Shown: one piece after another, positions 9,334 to 17,538 of the stretch
How positions within the stretch are numbered: position 1 is the stretch's first letter
Layout: each line of letters begins with the position of its first letter
NCBI GenBank assembly: GCA_902729415.1
Contig: CACVCF010000135.1
Location: 1 to 64,000, forward strand
Origin: Terasakiella magnetica
Lineage (GTDB): Bacteria > Pseudomonadota > Alphaproteobacteria > Rhodospirillales > Magnetospirillaceae
DNA: 64,000 nt
Direction of reading: 5' to 3'
Notes under the pieces: model-generated
The model's input: the letters and a program-made list of their open reading frames with translations, nothing else
Told to the model about the DNA's origin: nothing
Database searches by the model: none
Made by a program: the position numbers and the translations under genes

Positions 9334-9540
9334 TCACTCCTCCGGGTGGGGGGGCGGAAGGGGGGATTCGGGCTCTGCCCCCTTCTCCTCGGAGGCTGGT
9401 TTCTTGGGTCTGTTCTTATCGGGGTTGGAAAAACGAAACCGTCCCGCCAGGATGCACCCCTTCATCCCCGGATCGCAAGGTCGGTTGGCGACCTTGGCGC
9501 AGAGCCCTCGATTGTTGTGCACGCATCCCCAACCACTCAT
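9334..9540 (-). CDS. Small cysteine-rich hypothetical protein
   Basis: A 68-residue product. The first ~37 residues hold four cysteines (C6, C14, C22, C29) in a tight pattern (GCVHNN..LCAK...PCDPG..GCILAGRF), which could bind a metal or form disulfides. The remainder is a charged, proline-rich tail. The ATG overlaps the stop codon of the upstream acidic-repeat gene as ATGA (9537-9540), the usual sign of translational coupling, which is the main support for this being a real gene. No signal peptide is visible. Family not recognised. Confidence 0.6.
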   Translation of the reverse strand: MSGWGCVHNNRGLCAKVANRPCDPGMKGCILAGRFRFSNPDKNRPKKPASEEKGAEPESPLPPPHPEE

Positions 9541-11594
9541 GATGGCTTCTCCCGTCCGGCGATGCGGCTGACCGGGATGATACCGAGCCCGGTGGATGCC
9601 GGGGATACGGGCGGCGGCGGTTGGGCCGCCTGCTTGGCCAGTTTATCCACCTCGGTCTGGGCGCGGTGGGCCGCTTCAAGGATCGGGGGGAAATTCACCC
9701 GATCCAGCAGCAGTGTCAGCAGCGCCTGATAATGTCCGAGGTTGACCAGTACCATATCCGCACCAATCTTGGCTTGCATATCGACGATCCGCCGGGCATG
9801 AACCGGAATGCGCCGGACCAGCCCCATTCTGCGACCCGACAGAACCTTGAAGTTCATCACCGAAACCAGCAATTCAGCATGCTTGCCGGGGTGCAGGGCT
9901 TCGAACAGGTATTCTACCAGTTCGATCTCGCCATGATCCAGAGAGAGAAAGGTGTATTGCGAACGTTGCCAGGAAAAGACGAATTCGGCGATGGAGGCCA
10001 ATCTTTGAGCGAGGGCATCCTGGAAAATCTGGGGGTGCAGCATGCGCCACGCCTTGGTGGCGGCCAGGGGCAGTTTGCCGGGGAGGCCGAAATTCCGAGC
10101 CAGATTGATCGCCACCGCCAGCAAGGCACGGCTGGAGACGTTGCCGGAGCAGCGCGGCCAGCAGGCGGCCAGTAGGTCCAGAGCCTGGAAATCGTCGGCG
10201 GGAGACAGCAGCAAGGCCGCCAGGGACTCAAGCGTGTCGGGAATTTCCAGGCTGCCCGCGGTATCGGGGGTGGCCGCTGCGATCAGATCTCGCATCTCTT
10301 CGGCGGTCATCGGCCCCGAGCGCGGTGTTGGGACCACAAAGCCGTCATCGAGAAGCAGAATATCCCCGTCCTCTTCGCCGGATGCCGGGAGGGCGTCGGG
10401 AATGGGAGCGGGCGCCGGGGCCGCCGGGGCGCATGGCGGGGGCGGGGGGGCTTCCGGGGCGCAAGGCGGGGTCAGGGCCGCCAGCACTTGCTGTAGCAGG
10501 GATGCGGTATCGGGAGTGTCGGCGGGAGGAGCGGCGGCGGCGGATTGCTGCCGGGCCAGGGCGTCGAGAACCTGCTGAAACAGGACTTGATCGGCGCTGT
10601 GGTCCAACAGGGCGGGAATCCCCTCCGGCGGCCAATGCAGTTCCTCGGGCACATCATCCCCTGGGGTGGGCTCGGGGGCAGGGGCTATGGCAGTAAGGTG
10701 GGCATCACTTGGTACCGGCTCCGGGGGGGTAAGATCGGCATCGTCGAGCAGCAGGACGTCATCGTCTTCGTCGCCATCGGTATCGGGCATCTCCGGGACG
10801 GCTTCGGGGATTACAACGTCCACCGGCTCCGGGGGCGCAAGATCAGCATCGTCGAGCAGCAGGACGTCGTCGTCATCGTCTTCGTCGCCATCGGTATCGG
10901 GCATCTCCGGGGCGGCTTCGGGGATTACAACGTCCACCGGCTCCGGGGGGGCAAGATCAGCATCGTCGAGCAGCAGGACGTCGTCGTCATCGTCTTCGTC
11001 GCCATCGGTATCGGGCATCTCCGGGGCGGCTTCGGGGATTACAACGTCCACCGGCTCCGGGGGGGCAAGATCAGCATCGTCGAGCAGCAGGACGTCGTCG
11101 TCATCGTCTTCGTCGCCATCGGTATCGGGCATCTCCGGGGCGGCTTCGGGGATTACAACGTCCACCGGCTCCGGGGGCGCAAGATCGGCATCGTCGAGCA
11201 GCAGGACGTCGTCGTCGTCTTCGTCGCCATCGGTATCGGGCATATCCGGGACGGCTTCGGGGATTACAACGTCCACCGGCTCCGGGGGCGCAAGATCAGC
11301 ATCGTCGAGCAGCAGGACGTCGTCGTCTTCATCGCCATCGGTATCGGGCATATCCGGGACGGAGTCGCGCCGTTCCTCCATGCGCGCTCGCCGCCGTCCG
11401 AAAATCCGCTGGAGCAGGCCGCCTTGCGGTGCCGCCACAGCCTCGCGGCTGGGAAGTGGGGGCGGTGATGGAGGAAGATCGGCCAGCACCTTGTCGAGCA
11501 GGGAGGCGAACCCTTCCGGTGTCGGAGCCTCATCCCCCCCGCCCAGCGGGGAAGGGGTGAAAGCTGGGCCAGAAGAGATCGAGCGATCGGGCAT
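9537..11594 (-). CDS. Acidic tandem-repeat protein with helical C-terminal domain
   Basis: A 685-residue protein of unknown function. Residues 1-78 are a Pro-rich leader with a basic patch (GRRRARMEERR). Residues 79-297 hold six tandem copies of a 36-38-residue unit of the form (V/A)P(D/E)MPDTDGDED(D)nVLLLDDADLAPPEPVDVVIPEA, in which the aspartate run grows from copy to copy. A Pro/Ala linker with a further ILLLDDGF motif follows (about 300-430). The final ~240 residues are a compact, mostly helical domain (ESLAALLLSPADDFQALDLL... ARRIVDMQAKIGADMVLVNL). The start at 11594 is 22 bp after rsmA, and no signal peptide is present, so it is probably cytoplasmic. The repeats make it strongly acidic. 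The role is unknown; scaffold or adaptor is a guess. Confidence 0.75.
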   Translation of the reverse strand: MPDRSISSGPAFTPSPLGGGDEAPTPEGFASLLDKVLADLPPSPPPLPSREAVAAPQGGLLQRIFGRRRARMEERRDSVPDMPDTDGDEDDDVLLLDDADLAPPEPVDVVIPEAVPDMPDTDGDEDDDDVLLLDDADLAPPEPVDVVIPEAAPEMPDTDGDEDDDDDVLLLDDADLAPPEPVDVVIPEAAPEMPDTDGDEDDDDDVLLLDDADLAPPEPVDVVIPEAAPEMPDTDGDEDDDDDVLLLDDADLAPPEPVDVVIPEAVPEMPDTDGDEDDDVLLLDDADLTPPEPVPSDAHLTAIAPAPEPTPGDDVPEELHWPPEGIPALLDHSADQVLFQQVLDALARQQSAAAAPPADTPDTASLLQQVLAALTPPCAPEAPPPPPCAPAAPAPAPIPDALPASGEEDGDILLLDDGFVVPTPRSGPMTAEEMRDLIAAATPDTAGSLEIPDTLESLAALLLSPADDFQALDLLAACWPRCSGNVSSRALLAVAINLARNFGLPGKLPLAATKAWRMLHPQIFQDALAQRLASIAEFVFSWQRSQYTFLSLDHGEIELVEYLFEALHPGKHAELLVSVMNFKVLSGRRMGLVRRIPVHARRIVDMQAKIGADMVLVNLGHYQALLTLLLDRVNFPPILEAAHRAQTEVDKLAKQAAQPPPPVSPASTGLGIIPVSRIAGREKPS
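10704..11360 (-). repeat. Coding minisatellite, six copies of a 108-114 bp unit
   Basis: Unit lengths by translation are 36, 37, 38, 38, 38 and a partial 32 codons. Copies are almost identical in DNA. They differ mainly in the number of Asp codons (complement of GTC/ATC triplets), which points to recent slippage or unequal recombination within the acidic-repeat gene. Confidence 0.9.
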
Positions 11595-11616
11595 GATCGG
11601 GAGGTTAAGCTTCCCG

Positions 11617-12441
11617 TTATCGTGAGTCGAGAGCCCGCGCCAGGGCACAGAAGCCTTCCACCGGGATTTCTTCGGCACGGGCGGTGGGGGAAAGCCTGGC
11701 CGCTTCCAGCAACCCTTCGGCATCACCCAGGGATTTGAGGCTGGAGCGCAGCATCTTGCGGCGTTGGCCAAAGGCGGCGGCGGTCACCCGTTCCAGGGTC
11801 TCGAAGCGGGCGGGCGAGGCGGGTGCCGGGCGGGGGATCAGGTCCACCACCGTCGAGGTGACCGCCGGTGGCGGCGTGAAGGCCCGGCGGTCGATATTGA
11901 ACAGGGGGCGGACCTCGCACAGCCACTGGGTGATGACTGACAACCGGCCGTAATGGGACGAGCGCGGCTCGGCGGCCAGACGGTCCACCACCTCCTTTTG
12001 AAACATCAGCACCATGCGGTCGAAGGCCGAGACCTGACGCAGCCACTTCAGCAGCAGAACGGTGGAGATGTTGTAGGGCAGGTTGGCGACAATCTTGCGC
12101 GGCGCCTCGCCCAGGGCGGCGGTATCAATCTCCATGGCGTCGCCGGCGATGATCTCCAGCCGACCGGGATAGGCGGCAGCGATTTCGTGCTGGATGGCGA
12201 TGGCGCGGTCATCGCGTTCGATGGCGATCACCTTGCGGGCACCGGCCTCCAGCAGGGCGCGGGTCAGTCCTCCTGGGCCGGGGCCGATCTCGATAACCGT
12301 GCCGGTTCCCAGGTCGCCCGCGGCCCGCGCGATGCGTCCGGTCAGGTTGAGGTCGAACAGGAAATGCTGGCCCAGCGATTTGCGGGCCTCCAGGCCGTGG
12401 GCGGCGATGACGTCGCGCAAGGGCGGCAGCCGGTCAGCCAT
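11617..12441 (-). CDS. rsmA: 16S rRNA dimethyladenosine transferase RsmA/KsgA
   Basis: A 274-residue methyltransferase that converts two adjacent adenosines near the 3' end of 16S rRNA to N6,N6-dimethyladenosine late in 30S assembly. Seen: the N-terminal KSLGQHFLFD, SAM motif VIEIGPGPGGLT (about 49-60), acidic IAIERD, and the catalytic NLPYN (about 119-123). The C-terminal helical domain ends FCALARALDSR. The ATG at 12441 overlaps the end of pdxA by 8 bp, so the genes are coupled, a very common pairing in proteobacteria. Confidence 0.97.
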   Translation of the reverse strand: MADRLPPLRDVIAAHGLEARKSLGQHFLFDLNLTGRIARAAGDLGTGTVIEIGPGPGGLTRALLEAGARKVIAIERDDRAIAIQHEIAAAYPGRLEIIAGDAMEIDTAALGEAPRKIVANLPYNISTVLLLKWLRQVSAFDRMVLMFQKEVVDRLAAEPRSSHYGRLSVITQWLCEVRPLFNIDRRAFTPPPAVTSTVVDLIPRPAPASPARFETLERVTAAAFGQRRKMLRSSLKSLGDAEGLLEAARLSPTARAEEIPVEGFCALARALDSR

Positions 12442-13450
12442 GCGGCCGCGCCCGGTTGTCGGCGATCATTCGCGCCATGGTCAGGGCCGCCATCAGGCTG
12501 TCGGACTTGGCTTTGCCGGTTCCCGCCAGATCGAAGGCGGTGCCGTGGTCGGGTGAGGTCCGCACGAAGGGCAGGCCCAAGGTGATGTTGACGCCGCGGT
12601 CGAAATCGATGGTCTTGATGGGGATCAGCGCCTGATCGTGATACATGCACAGCGCCGCGTCGTAGGTCTGGCGGGCGCGGGCGTGGAACATGGTGTCGGC
12701 GGGCAGCGGCCCGCGGGCATCGATGCCCGCACGGCGCAAGTCTTCCACCGCCGGAGCCACCAGATCGATCTCCTCGCGGCCCATGGCTCCACCTTCTCCA
12801 GCATGGGGGTTGAGACCCGCCACCGCCAGACGGGGATGGGTAATGCCGAAATCCTCCCGCAGAGCCTTGGCGGTTACCAGCCCGATTTCGACGATATGGC
12901 GCCGGGTGAGTGTGCGCGCTGCCTCGGCCAGCCCCACATGGATGGTGACCGGCACCACCCGAAGCTCGGAACAGGCCAGCATCATGACCTCACGGCGGTT
13001 CGGGTCTCCCGCCAGATGGGCCAAGAATTCAGTGTGACCGGGGAAGGTGAAGCCGCCTTCGTACATCACCTGCTTGGAAATGGGATTGGTCACCAGCCCG
13101 GCGGCCTGGCCATCGCGCGACAGGGTGACGGCCAACTCGATCGAGCGGCGGACGCAAGCGGTATTGCCGCTGTGGGGGGCGCCGGGCTCCACCGTGTGGA
13201 CCAGCGCCACCGGCAGGACCGGCAGCGCCGTGGCGAAGACCTCACCGCCTTCGGCCATGTCCGCTACGCTGCGGATCGGGATGGCAAGGCCAAGGCGGCG
13301 GGCCAGGGCGGACAGCCGGTCGGGATCGTCGAGGGCGACGAAGGCGGGAACACCCTCTGCCCGGCGAGTCCAGGCCTGCAGGGTGATATCGCCCCCCAAT
13401 CCGGCGGGCTCTCCCATGGTCAGGGCAAGCGGCGGCGCGGAAGCGGTCAA
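12434..13450 (-). CDS. pdxA: 4-hydroxythreonine-4-phosphate dehydrogenase PdxA
   Basis: A 338-residue NAD-dependent dehydrogenase of the DXP-dependent pyridoxal-5'-phosphate pathway. It oxidises 4-phosphohydroxy-L-threonine, giving the aminoacetone phosphate precursor. Family signatures are LALTMGEPAGLGGDI at the N-terminus, metal-binding histidines in PGHTEFLA and MFHARARQTYDAALCMYHDQALIPIK, and VNITLGLPFVRTSPDHGTAFD near the end. I infer a TTG start at 13450, overlapping the surA stop by 4 bases (TTGA), because the conserved N-terminus begins right there. The longer open frame would be wholly inside surA. Confidence 0.93.
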   Translation of the reverse strand: MTASAPPLALTMGEPAGLGGDITLQAWTRRAEGVPAFVALDDPDRLSALARRLGLAIPIRSVADMAEGGEVFATALPVLPVALVHTVEPGAPHSGNTACVRRSIELAVTLSRDGQAAGLVTNPISKQVMYEGGFTFPGHTEFLAHLAGDPNRREVMMLACSELRVVPVTIHVGLAEAARTLTRRHIVEIGLVTAKALREDFGITHPRLAVAGLNPHAGEGGAMGREEIDLVAPAVEDLRRAGIDARGPLPADTMFHARARQTYDAALCMYHDQALIPIKTIDFDRGVNITLGLPFVRTSPDHGTAFDLAGTGKAKSDSLMAALTMARMIADNRARPHG

Positions 13451-14715
13451 AGCCTGAGATCGACGAAGGCGGCGCGGCGCAGGTCGCGCAGATAACGCTT
13501 GGCCATCAGCTCCAGCCGCTCGTTTTCGATGCCACGGCGGATGGAATCGCGGCCCGGCAGCCCGGCGGCGCCTTCCGAGGTGCGCGAGCACACCATCACG
13601 ACCAGAAGGCCATCTCCCACATCCTGGGGTGGGGTGGGCTGGTTGACGGGCTGGGTGCTGAGTATCGGCTGCAGGTTCGGGGGAAGCTCACCGAGGCTGA
13701 CCCGTGGCACATTGCCTGATTTTTCCGACAGCAGTTTGGTTCCCAGCTCTTCGATTTCGCGGCAGGTCCGCAATTTGGCGGTCAGCTCTGCTGCCTTGGC
13801 CATCAACTGCTCACGCGGCGGTGCATTGGCCTTGGGCAGGGGAAAATGAACCTGGGAGAGATTAAGGATCTGCTCCGGGCCTTGATTGCTGCCGGTGATC
13901 CGCTGGTCTTGCATCAGCACGACGGCATAGCCGGTGGCGGTTCGGATCAGGCCGCTGACCTGCCCCTTTTGCAGGGCCTTGACCGGGTCTTTCAACTCGT
14001 CCTCAAGGCTGGAATAGGGGAGCCAGCCCAACGAGCCGCCATTGCCGGCATTGGCGTCTTGGGAGAATTGGCGCGCCAGGGCGGGAAAGGGAGCCCCCGC
14101 CTTCAACTGGTCCAGCAGGCGTTCGCCCAGCCTGCGGGCTTCTTCATCCTGGCGTGGGTTGTCGGCGGGAAGGGATATCTGGGCCAGCAGGTATTCCGGC
14201 TGCCCTAATTGCAGCTTCAGGGTTTCCAACCGCTCGTTGATCTCGTCCTCGCCCACCCTGACCTGGGTCTGGATGGTACGCTGGCTGACCTTGACCCACA
14301 TGATTTCGGCGCGGATCTGATCCTTGAACGAGTCGGGGTCGACGCCTGAGTTGGTCAGCGTCGTTATCAGGGCCCCTGGCGGCATACGGTTCTGACGCTC
14401 GATATTGGCGATGCTGCGTTGCAGTTCGTCGGTGTTGACGTTCAGCTTCAGGCGGGTGCCCTCCTGCATCTGGAGGCGCTCGTCGATCATCTTGCGCAGA
14501 ACCTGGGGTACCGCGCGACGGCGGTTTTCCAAGTTATCCGGCAGGCCCGAAACCACCAACGCCAGCTTCATCCGGCTTTCCAGGTCACGGATGGAGATGA
14601 TGTCGTCGTTGACCACGGCGGCGATGCGGTCGACATCCTGGGCGTGGGCCACGACCGGCCCAAGCCCCATCAGGAACAATGCGGCGAAGAGAGCCGCAGC
14701 GGAACGAGCCAGCAT
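13447..14715 (-). CDS. surA: Periplasmic chaperone/peptidyl-prolyl isomerase SurA
   Basis: A 422-residue exported chaperone for outer-membrane proteins. The signal peptide ends at VVAHAQ. The N-terminal SurA domain (about 28-170, RIAAVVNDDIISIRDLESRM) is followed by one parvulin domain (about 175-275, with LAQISLP, FSQDANAGNGGSLGWLPYSSL and VSGLIRTATGYAVV). The C-terminal region resembles a partial second chaperone segment. AGAGGAAA lies about 8 bases upstream of the ATG. It follows lptD in the operon, which makes sense because LptD is a known SurA client. Confidence 0.93.
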   Translation of the reverse strand: MLARSAAALFAALFLMGLGPVVAHAQDVDRIAAVVNDDIISIRDLESRMKLALVVSGLPDNLENRRRAVPQVLRKMIDERLQMQEGTRLKLNVNTDELQRSIANIERQNRMPPGALITTLTNSGVDPDSFKDQIRAEIMWVKVSQRTIQTQVRVGEDEINERLETLKLQLGQPEYLLAQISLPADNPRQDEEARRLGERLLDQLKAGAPFPALARQFSQDANAGNGGSLGWLPYSSLEDELKDPVKALQKGQVSGLIRTATGYAVVLMQDQRITGSNQGPEQILNLSQVHFPLPKANAPPREQLMAKAAELTAKLRTCREIEELGTKLLSEKSGNVPRVSLGELPPNLQPILSTQPVNQPTPPQDVGDGLLVVMVCSRTSEGAAGLPGRDSIRRGIENERLELMAKRYLRDLRRAAFVDLRL

Positions 14716-14764
14716 CGTTGGTTTCCTCTAATTCGCCTCCCGCGCCCGGTTGGGGCGGAAGAAA

Positions 14765-17524
14765 TCAAAATGATCCGAGACTGAGGGGAGCCTCACCCAG
14801 TGTTTTCAGAACGAAGGTCAACATCAGGTCATAGCCGGAATTCAAGTCACTCCGGGAGGTGAAGTAGCGACGGACCGAACTGGTAATGGCGAAACATTCG
14901 TCATTATAGGTGGTGGCGGCAGTCCAGCCCAGCGTTCCCCCGGTTTTGACGAGATCCTGGCTGACGTTGAAATTGGCGCGCCAATATTGGGTCAGCATGC
15001 TGGTGGCGCCATAGGAGATATATTGCCGACGGGAATAGATCGCCCCCACATCGCCGGTCGCGGGGGAAAGAAAGGCATAGCTGGATTGCAGCGTCAAAGC
15101 GGGCGGCCCCAGGCTGAACCCGGCCTCGTTGCGCCGGACTTCCAGCGAGGTCTTGTCCAGGCGGATGCGGTCAGTCAGGGTCAGCATCCCCGTGGGAATG
15201 ACATCGACCCGACCGAGATAATCGGAAAAGGAATCGGCAAAGCCGTTGCCTGGGCTGAAGGTGCGGTCCGCATGCTGGCGCCAGCCTTGCGCCGCCTGCA
15301 CCACTACGGCGCCGCCGCGATAGGGATAAGCCGACCAGCGCGCGCCATAGCCGCCGCGCACGCCGCCTTCGACCCGGTCGAGGCCGACCATGCGGTTGGG
15401 ACGCATCACATTGGTTTCGTCCAACTCGAAATCGATGGAATCCTCGTTGGGAATTTTCGGCCCATTGCCGCCGATGGGACTGGCGGCCACCATGGCCATG
15501 GGCTCGAATACCTGGGTCACGGTGCTGCCGGGGCGGCTGAACGGATAGCGCCATGTCACGGCCACCTCGGGAATGACCCGTCCGGTGGAGGCCTCGCCAT
15601 TGGTGACGTTGACCAGCCGCCGGGCATGGTAACCGTCGCCGCGCATGCTGGCCGTCATGGTATAAATCTGCCCATCCGGCGAGGTCAGCGGCAAAGTCCA
15701 GGCGGCGCGGCTGGACAGGCGCTGGGCCTCGACCCCTTGGGTGCGGATATAGGACAAGACGTCGGTGTCATAGGTCCAGTGGCTGCCGAGCCAGCCCGGA
15801 TCACTGATGGACTGATGGACCATATGGGGCAGCACGATGGGCGATTTCGAGGTGTCCTCGACCACGCGGTGGCCCTGGAAGTTCATGGTCTCGGCCATGG
15901 CGTAATTGCGGCGGCCAAAACCCTCGACATAGGGGCGGGTGACCAGCCACGGCCGATCTGTCGTCATCTTGACCCGATAGAGGCTGCGATAGGTTTCATC
16001 CGACTGGTACTGCAATTGCCAGCCGGCCCGCCAACGGCGGTCCAGGTCGACGACACCCTTGGATTCCGCGTGCCCACGAAGCTCGCCGGTGCTGCGGTCG
16101 GCGACGATGCTGGCCTCGGTTCTGGTCTCGCCGTGCATTCCGCGCCAACGGTGCTGCCCCGACATTTGCATGTGGCGCATGACGTTGGTGGCGACATCGT
16201 CGATGGTGACCGCGTCGGCGGTCTTTTTCGATTGCAGCAGCATGAAGCGCGGCGAAAGGGTGATATCTTCACTGTCGTTGAGCACGAAGAAATAAGGCGT
16301 CGCCACCGACGGCCCCAACGAGCTGTTGCTGCCCACGACGGGGGCGAGGAAGCCGCTTTTGCGCTTTACCGACGGATCGGGATGAGACAGATACGGGGTG
16401 TAGATGATCGGGACGCCTGCCAGCTCGATCCAGGCGTCGCGGTACTCGATCTGGGCTTCTGCCTGGTTGTGGGTGACCCGTTGCGCCTTGGCCTGCCACA
16501 GCGGCGTACGGGTGGGATCATCGCGGCAGGGCTCGCAGGCGGTATAGACCGCCCGGTCGAAATCGGTGCGGTCGCCGCCCACCCGCTGCGCCGATTGTGC
16601 CGCCAGCCGGGAGTTATCGGCCAGAATCATGCGGATCTGGCGGGCGACACCATTCTTGAAGTCGCCGGTCAGCTCGAAATACTCGGCGAAGGTCACCTCG
16701 CCGGTATCTTCGGTCAGAACCACGTTGCCCGCCGCACCGATGGCGTCCTGCTTGAGATTGTAGCTGATGGTGTCGGCGGTGATGGTGCGGCCCGCCTGCT
16801 GCACCTCCACCCGGCCGGTGGCGGTGACGATCTCGTATTCGCGGTCATAGAGTAATTGATCGGCGGTCATGCGGATCGGAACATCCGCGCCCTCGTCTTG
16901 CTTCAAGGCCCCCCCCAGGGCGCGGGGCACAATGCGGGGCGAGCGGATCAGCCCCACTGCGTCGCCCGACTGCTCTTGACCATAGGTGGCTTCGCGCAGG
17001 CTGGAACTGGCTGTGCGGGGGGATTTCCGCGCTGTGCGCGCGGGGGCTGCTTGTGGGGCGGGCTGCGGCTCGGCTGCCGCTGGGGAAAGAGGTGCGGCCG
17101 CGGAGGGGGGCGCAGGAGCGACGGCGCGGCTGCGTGGTTGGGGCGCGGCCGGGCCCTCGTCCTCGCCCCAGGCCTGGCCCCAGCCACCGACTTCGGGATA
17201 GGCGGCGGCAGGGCCATCGGCCACCGGCGGCAGCTCGGATTCCGAGAAGATCGGCGCTTCGGCCACGCGGCGGGGGGAGGAGGGCGGCGGCGTGGTTCGC
17301 AACACCGCCGGCGGCGGTGCGACATAGCCCGGCGGCGGTGCCGAAACCCGTGGACGGGCAGGGGCGGCGGCGGGGGCGTCGTCACTACCCCAGGCTTGGC
17401 CCCAATCTCCCACTTCGGGATAGATGTGTTCGGCATCGAATTCGGCCTGAGCCGGGTGGGTGATCGCGGTCGAGGCGGCCAGCAGCGTGAACAGCAAAAA
17501 GCGGCGGGGCGTGGTGAGGGTCAT
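14765..17524 (-). CDS. lptD: LPS assembly protein LptD
   Basis: A 919-residue outer-membrane protein that, with LptE, inserts lipopolysaccharide in the outer leaflet. It has a signal peptide (ends THPAQA) and a long Pro/Ala-rich extension (about 28-215). A LptA/OstA-like beta-jellyroll follows (about 217-330, IRMTADQLLYDREYEIVTATGRVEVQQ). The rest is the barrel (about 340-919), with the family motif GVPIIYTPYLSHPDPSVKRKSGFL and a terminal aromatic strand. Residues CEPC near 335 may form a disulfide. The extension holds two copies of a YPEVGxWGQAWG motif (residues 35-46 and 109-120). The gene is 14 bp downstream of lptF and 49 bp upstream of surA. Confidence 0.95.
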   Translation of the reverse strand: MTLTTPRRFLLFTLLAASTAITHPAQAEFDAEHIYPEVGDWGQAWGSDDAPAAAPARPRVSAPPPGYVAPPPAVLRTTPPPSSPRRVAEAPIFSESELPPVADGPAAAYPEVGGWGQAWGEDEGPAAPQPRSRAVAPAPPSAAAPLSPAAAEPQPAPQAAPARTARKSPRTASSSLREATYGQEQSGDAVGLIRSPRIVPRALGGALKQDEGADVPIRMTADQLLYDREYEIVTATGRVEVQQAGRTITADTISYNLKQDAIGAAGNVVLTEDTGEVTFAEYFELTGDFKNGVARQIRMILADNSRLAAQSAQRVGGDRTDFDRAVYTACEPCRDDPTRTPLWQAKAQRVTHNQAEAQIEYRDAWIELAGVPIIYTPYLSHPDPSVKRKSGFLAPVVGSNSSLGPSVATPYFFVLNDSEDITLSPRFMLLQSKKTADAVTIDDVATNVMRHMQMSGQHRWRGMHGETRTEASIVADRSTGELRGHAESKGVVDLDRRWRAGWQLQYQSDETYRSLYRVKMTTDRPWLVTRPYVEGFGRRNYAMAETMNFQGHRVVEDTSKSPIVLPHMVHQSISDPGWLGSHWTYDTDVLSYIRTQGVEAQRLSSRAAWTLPLTSPDGQIYTMTASMRGDGYHARRLVNVTNGEASTGRVIPEVAVTWRYPFSRPGSTVTQVFEPMAMVAASPIGGNGPKIPNEDSIDFELDETNVMRPNRMVGLDRVEGGVRGGYGARWSAYPYRGGAVVVQAAQGWRQHADRTFSPGNGFADSFSDYLGRVDVIPTGMLTLTDRIRLDKTSLEVRRNEAGFSLGPPALTLQSSYAFLSPATGDVGAIYSRRQYISYGATSMLTQYWRANFNVSQDLVKTGGTLGWTAATTYNDECFAITSSVRRYFTSRSDLNSGYDLMLTFVLKTLGEAPLSLGSF

Positions 17525-17538
17525 GGTCGCGGGCCGGG

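Noticed and set aside
10545..11625. Long open frames opposite the acidic repeat gene (Ser-rich and Arg/Gly-rich repeats)
   Set aside because: They are read-outs of the same repetitive DNA on the other strand. They lack ribosome sites and family features, while the minus-strand gene continues an operon.
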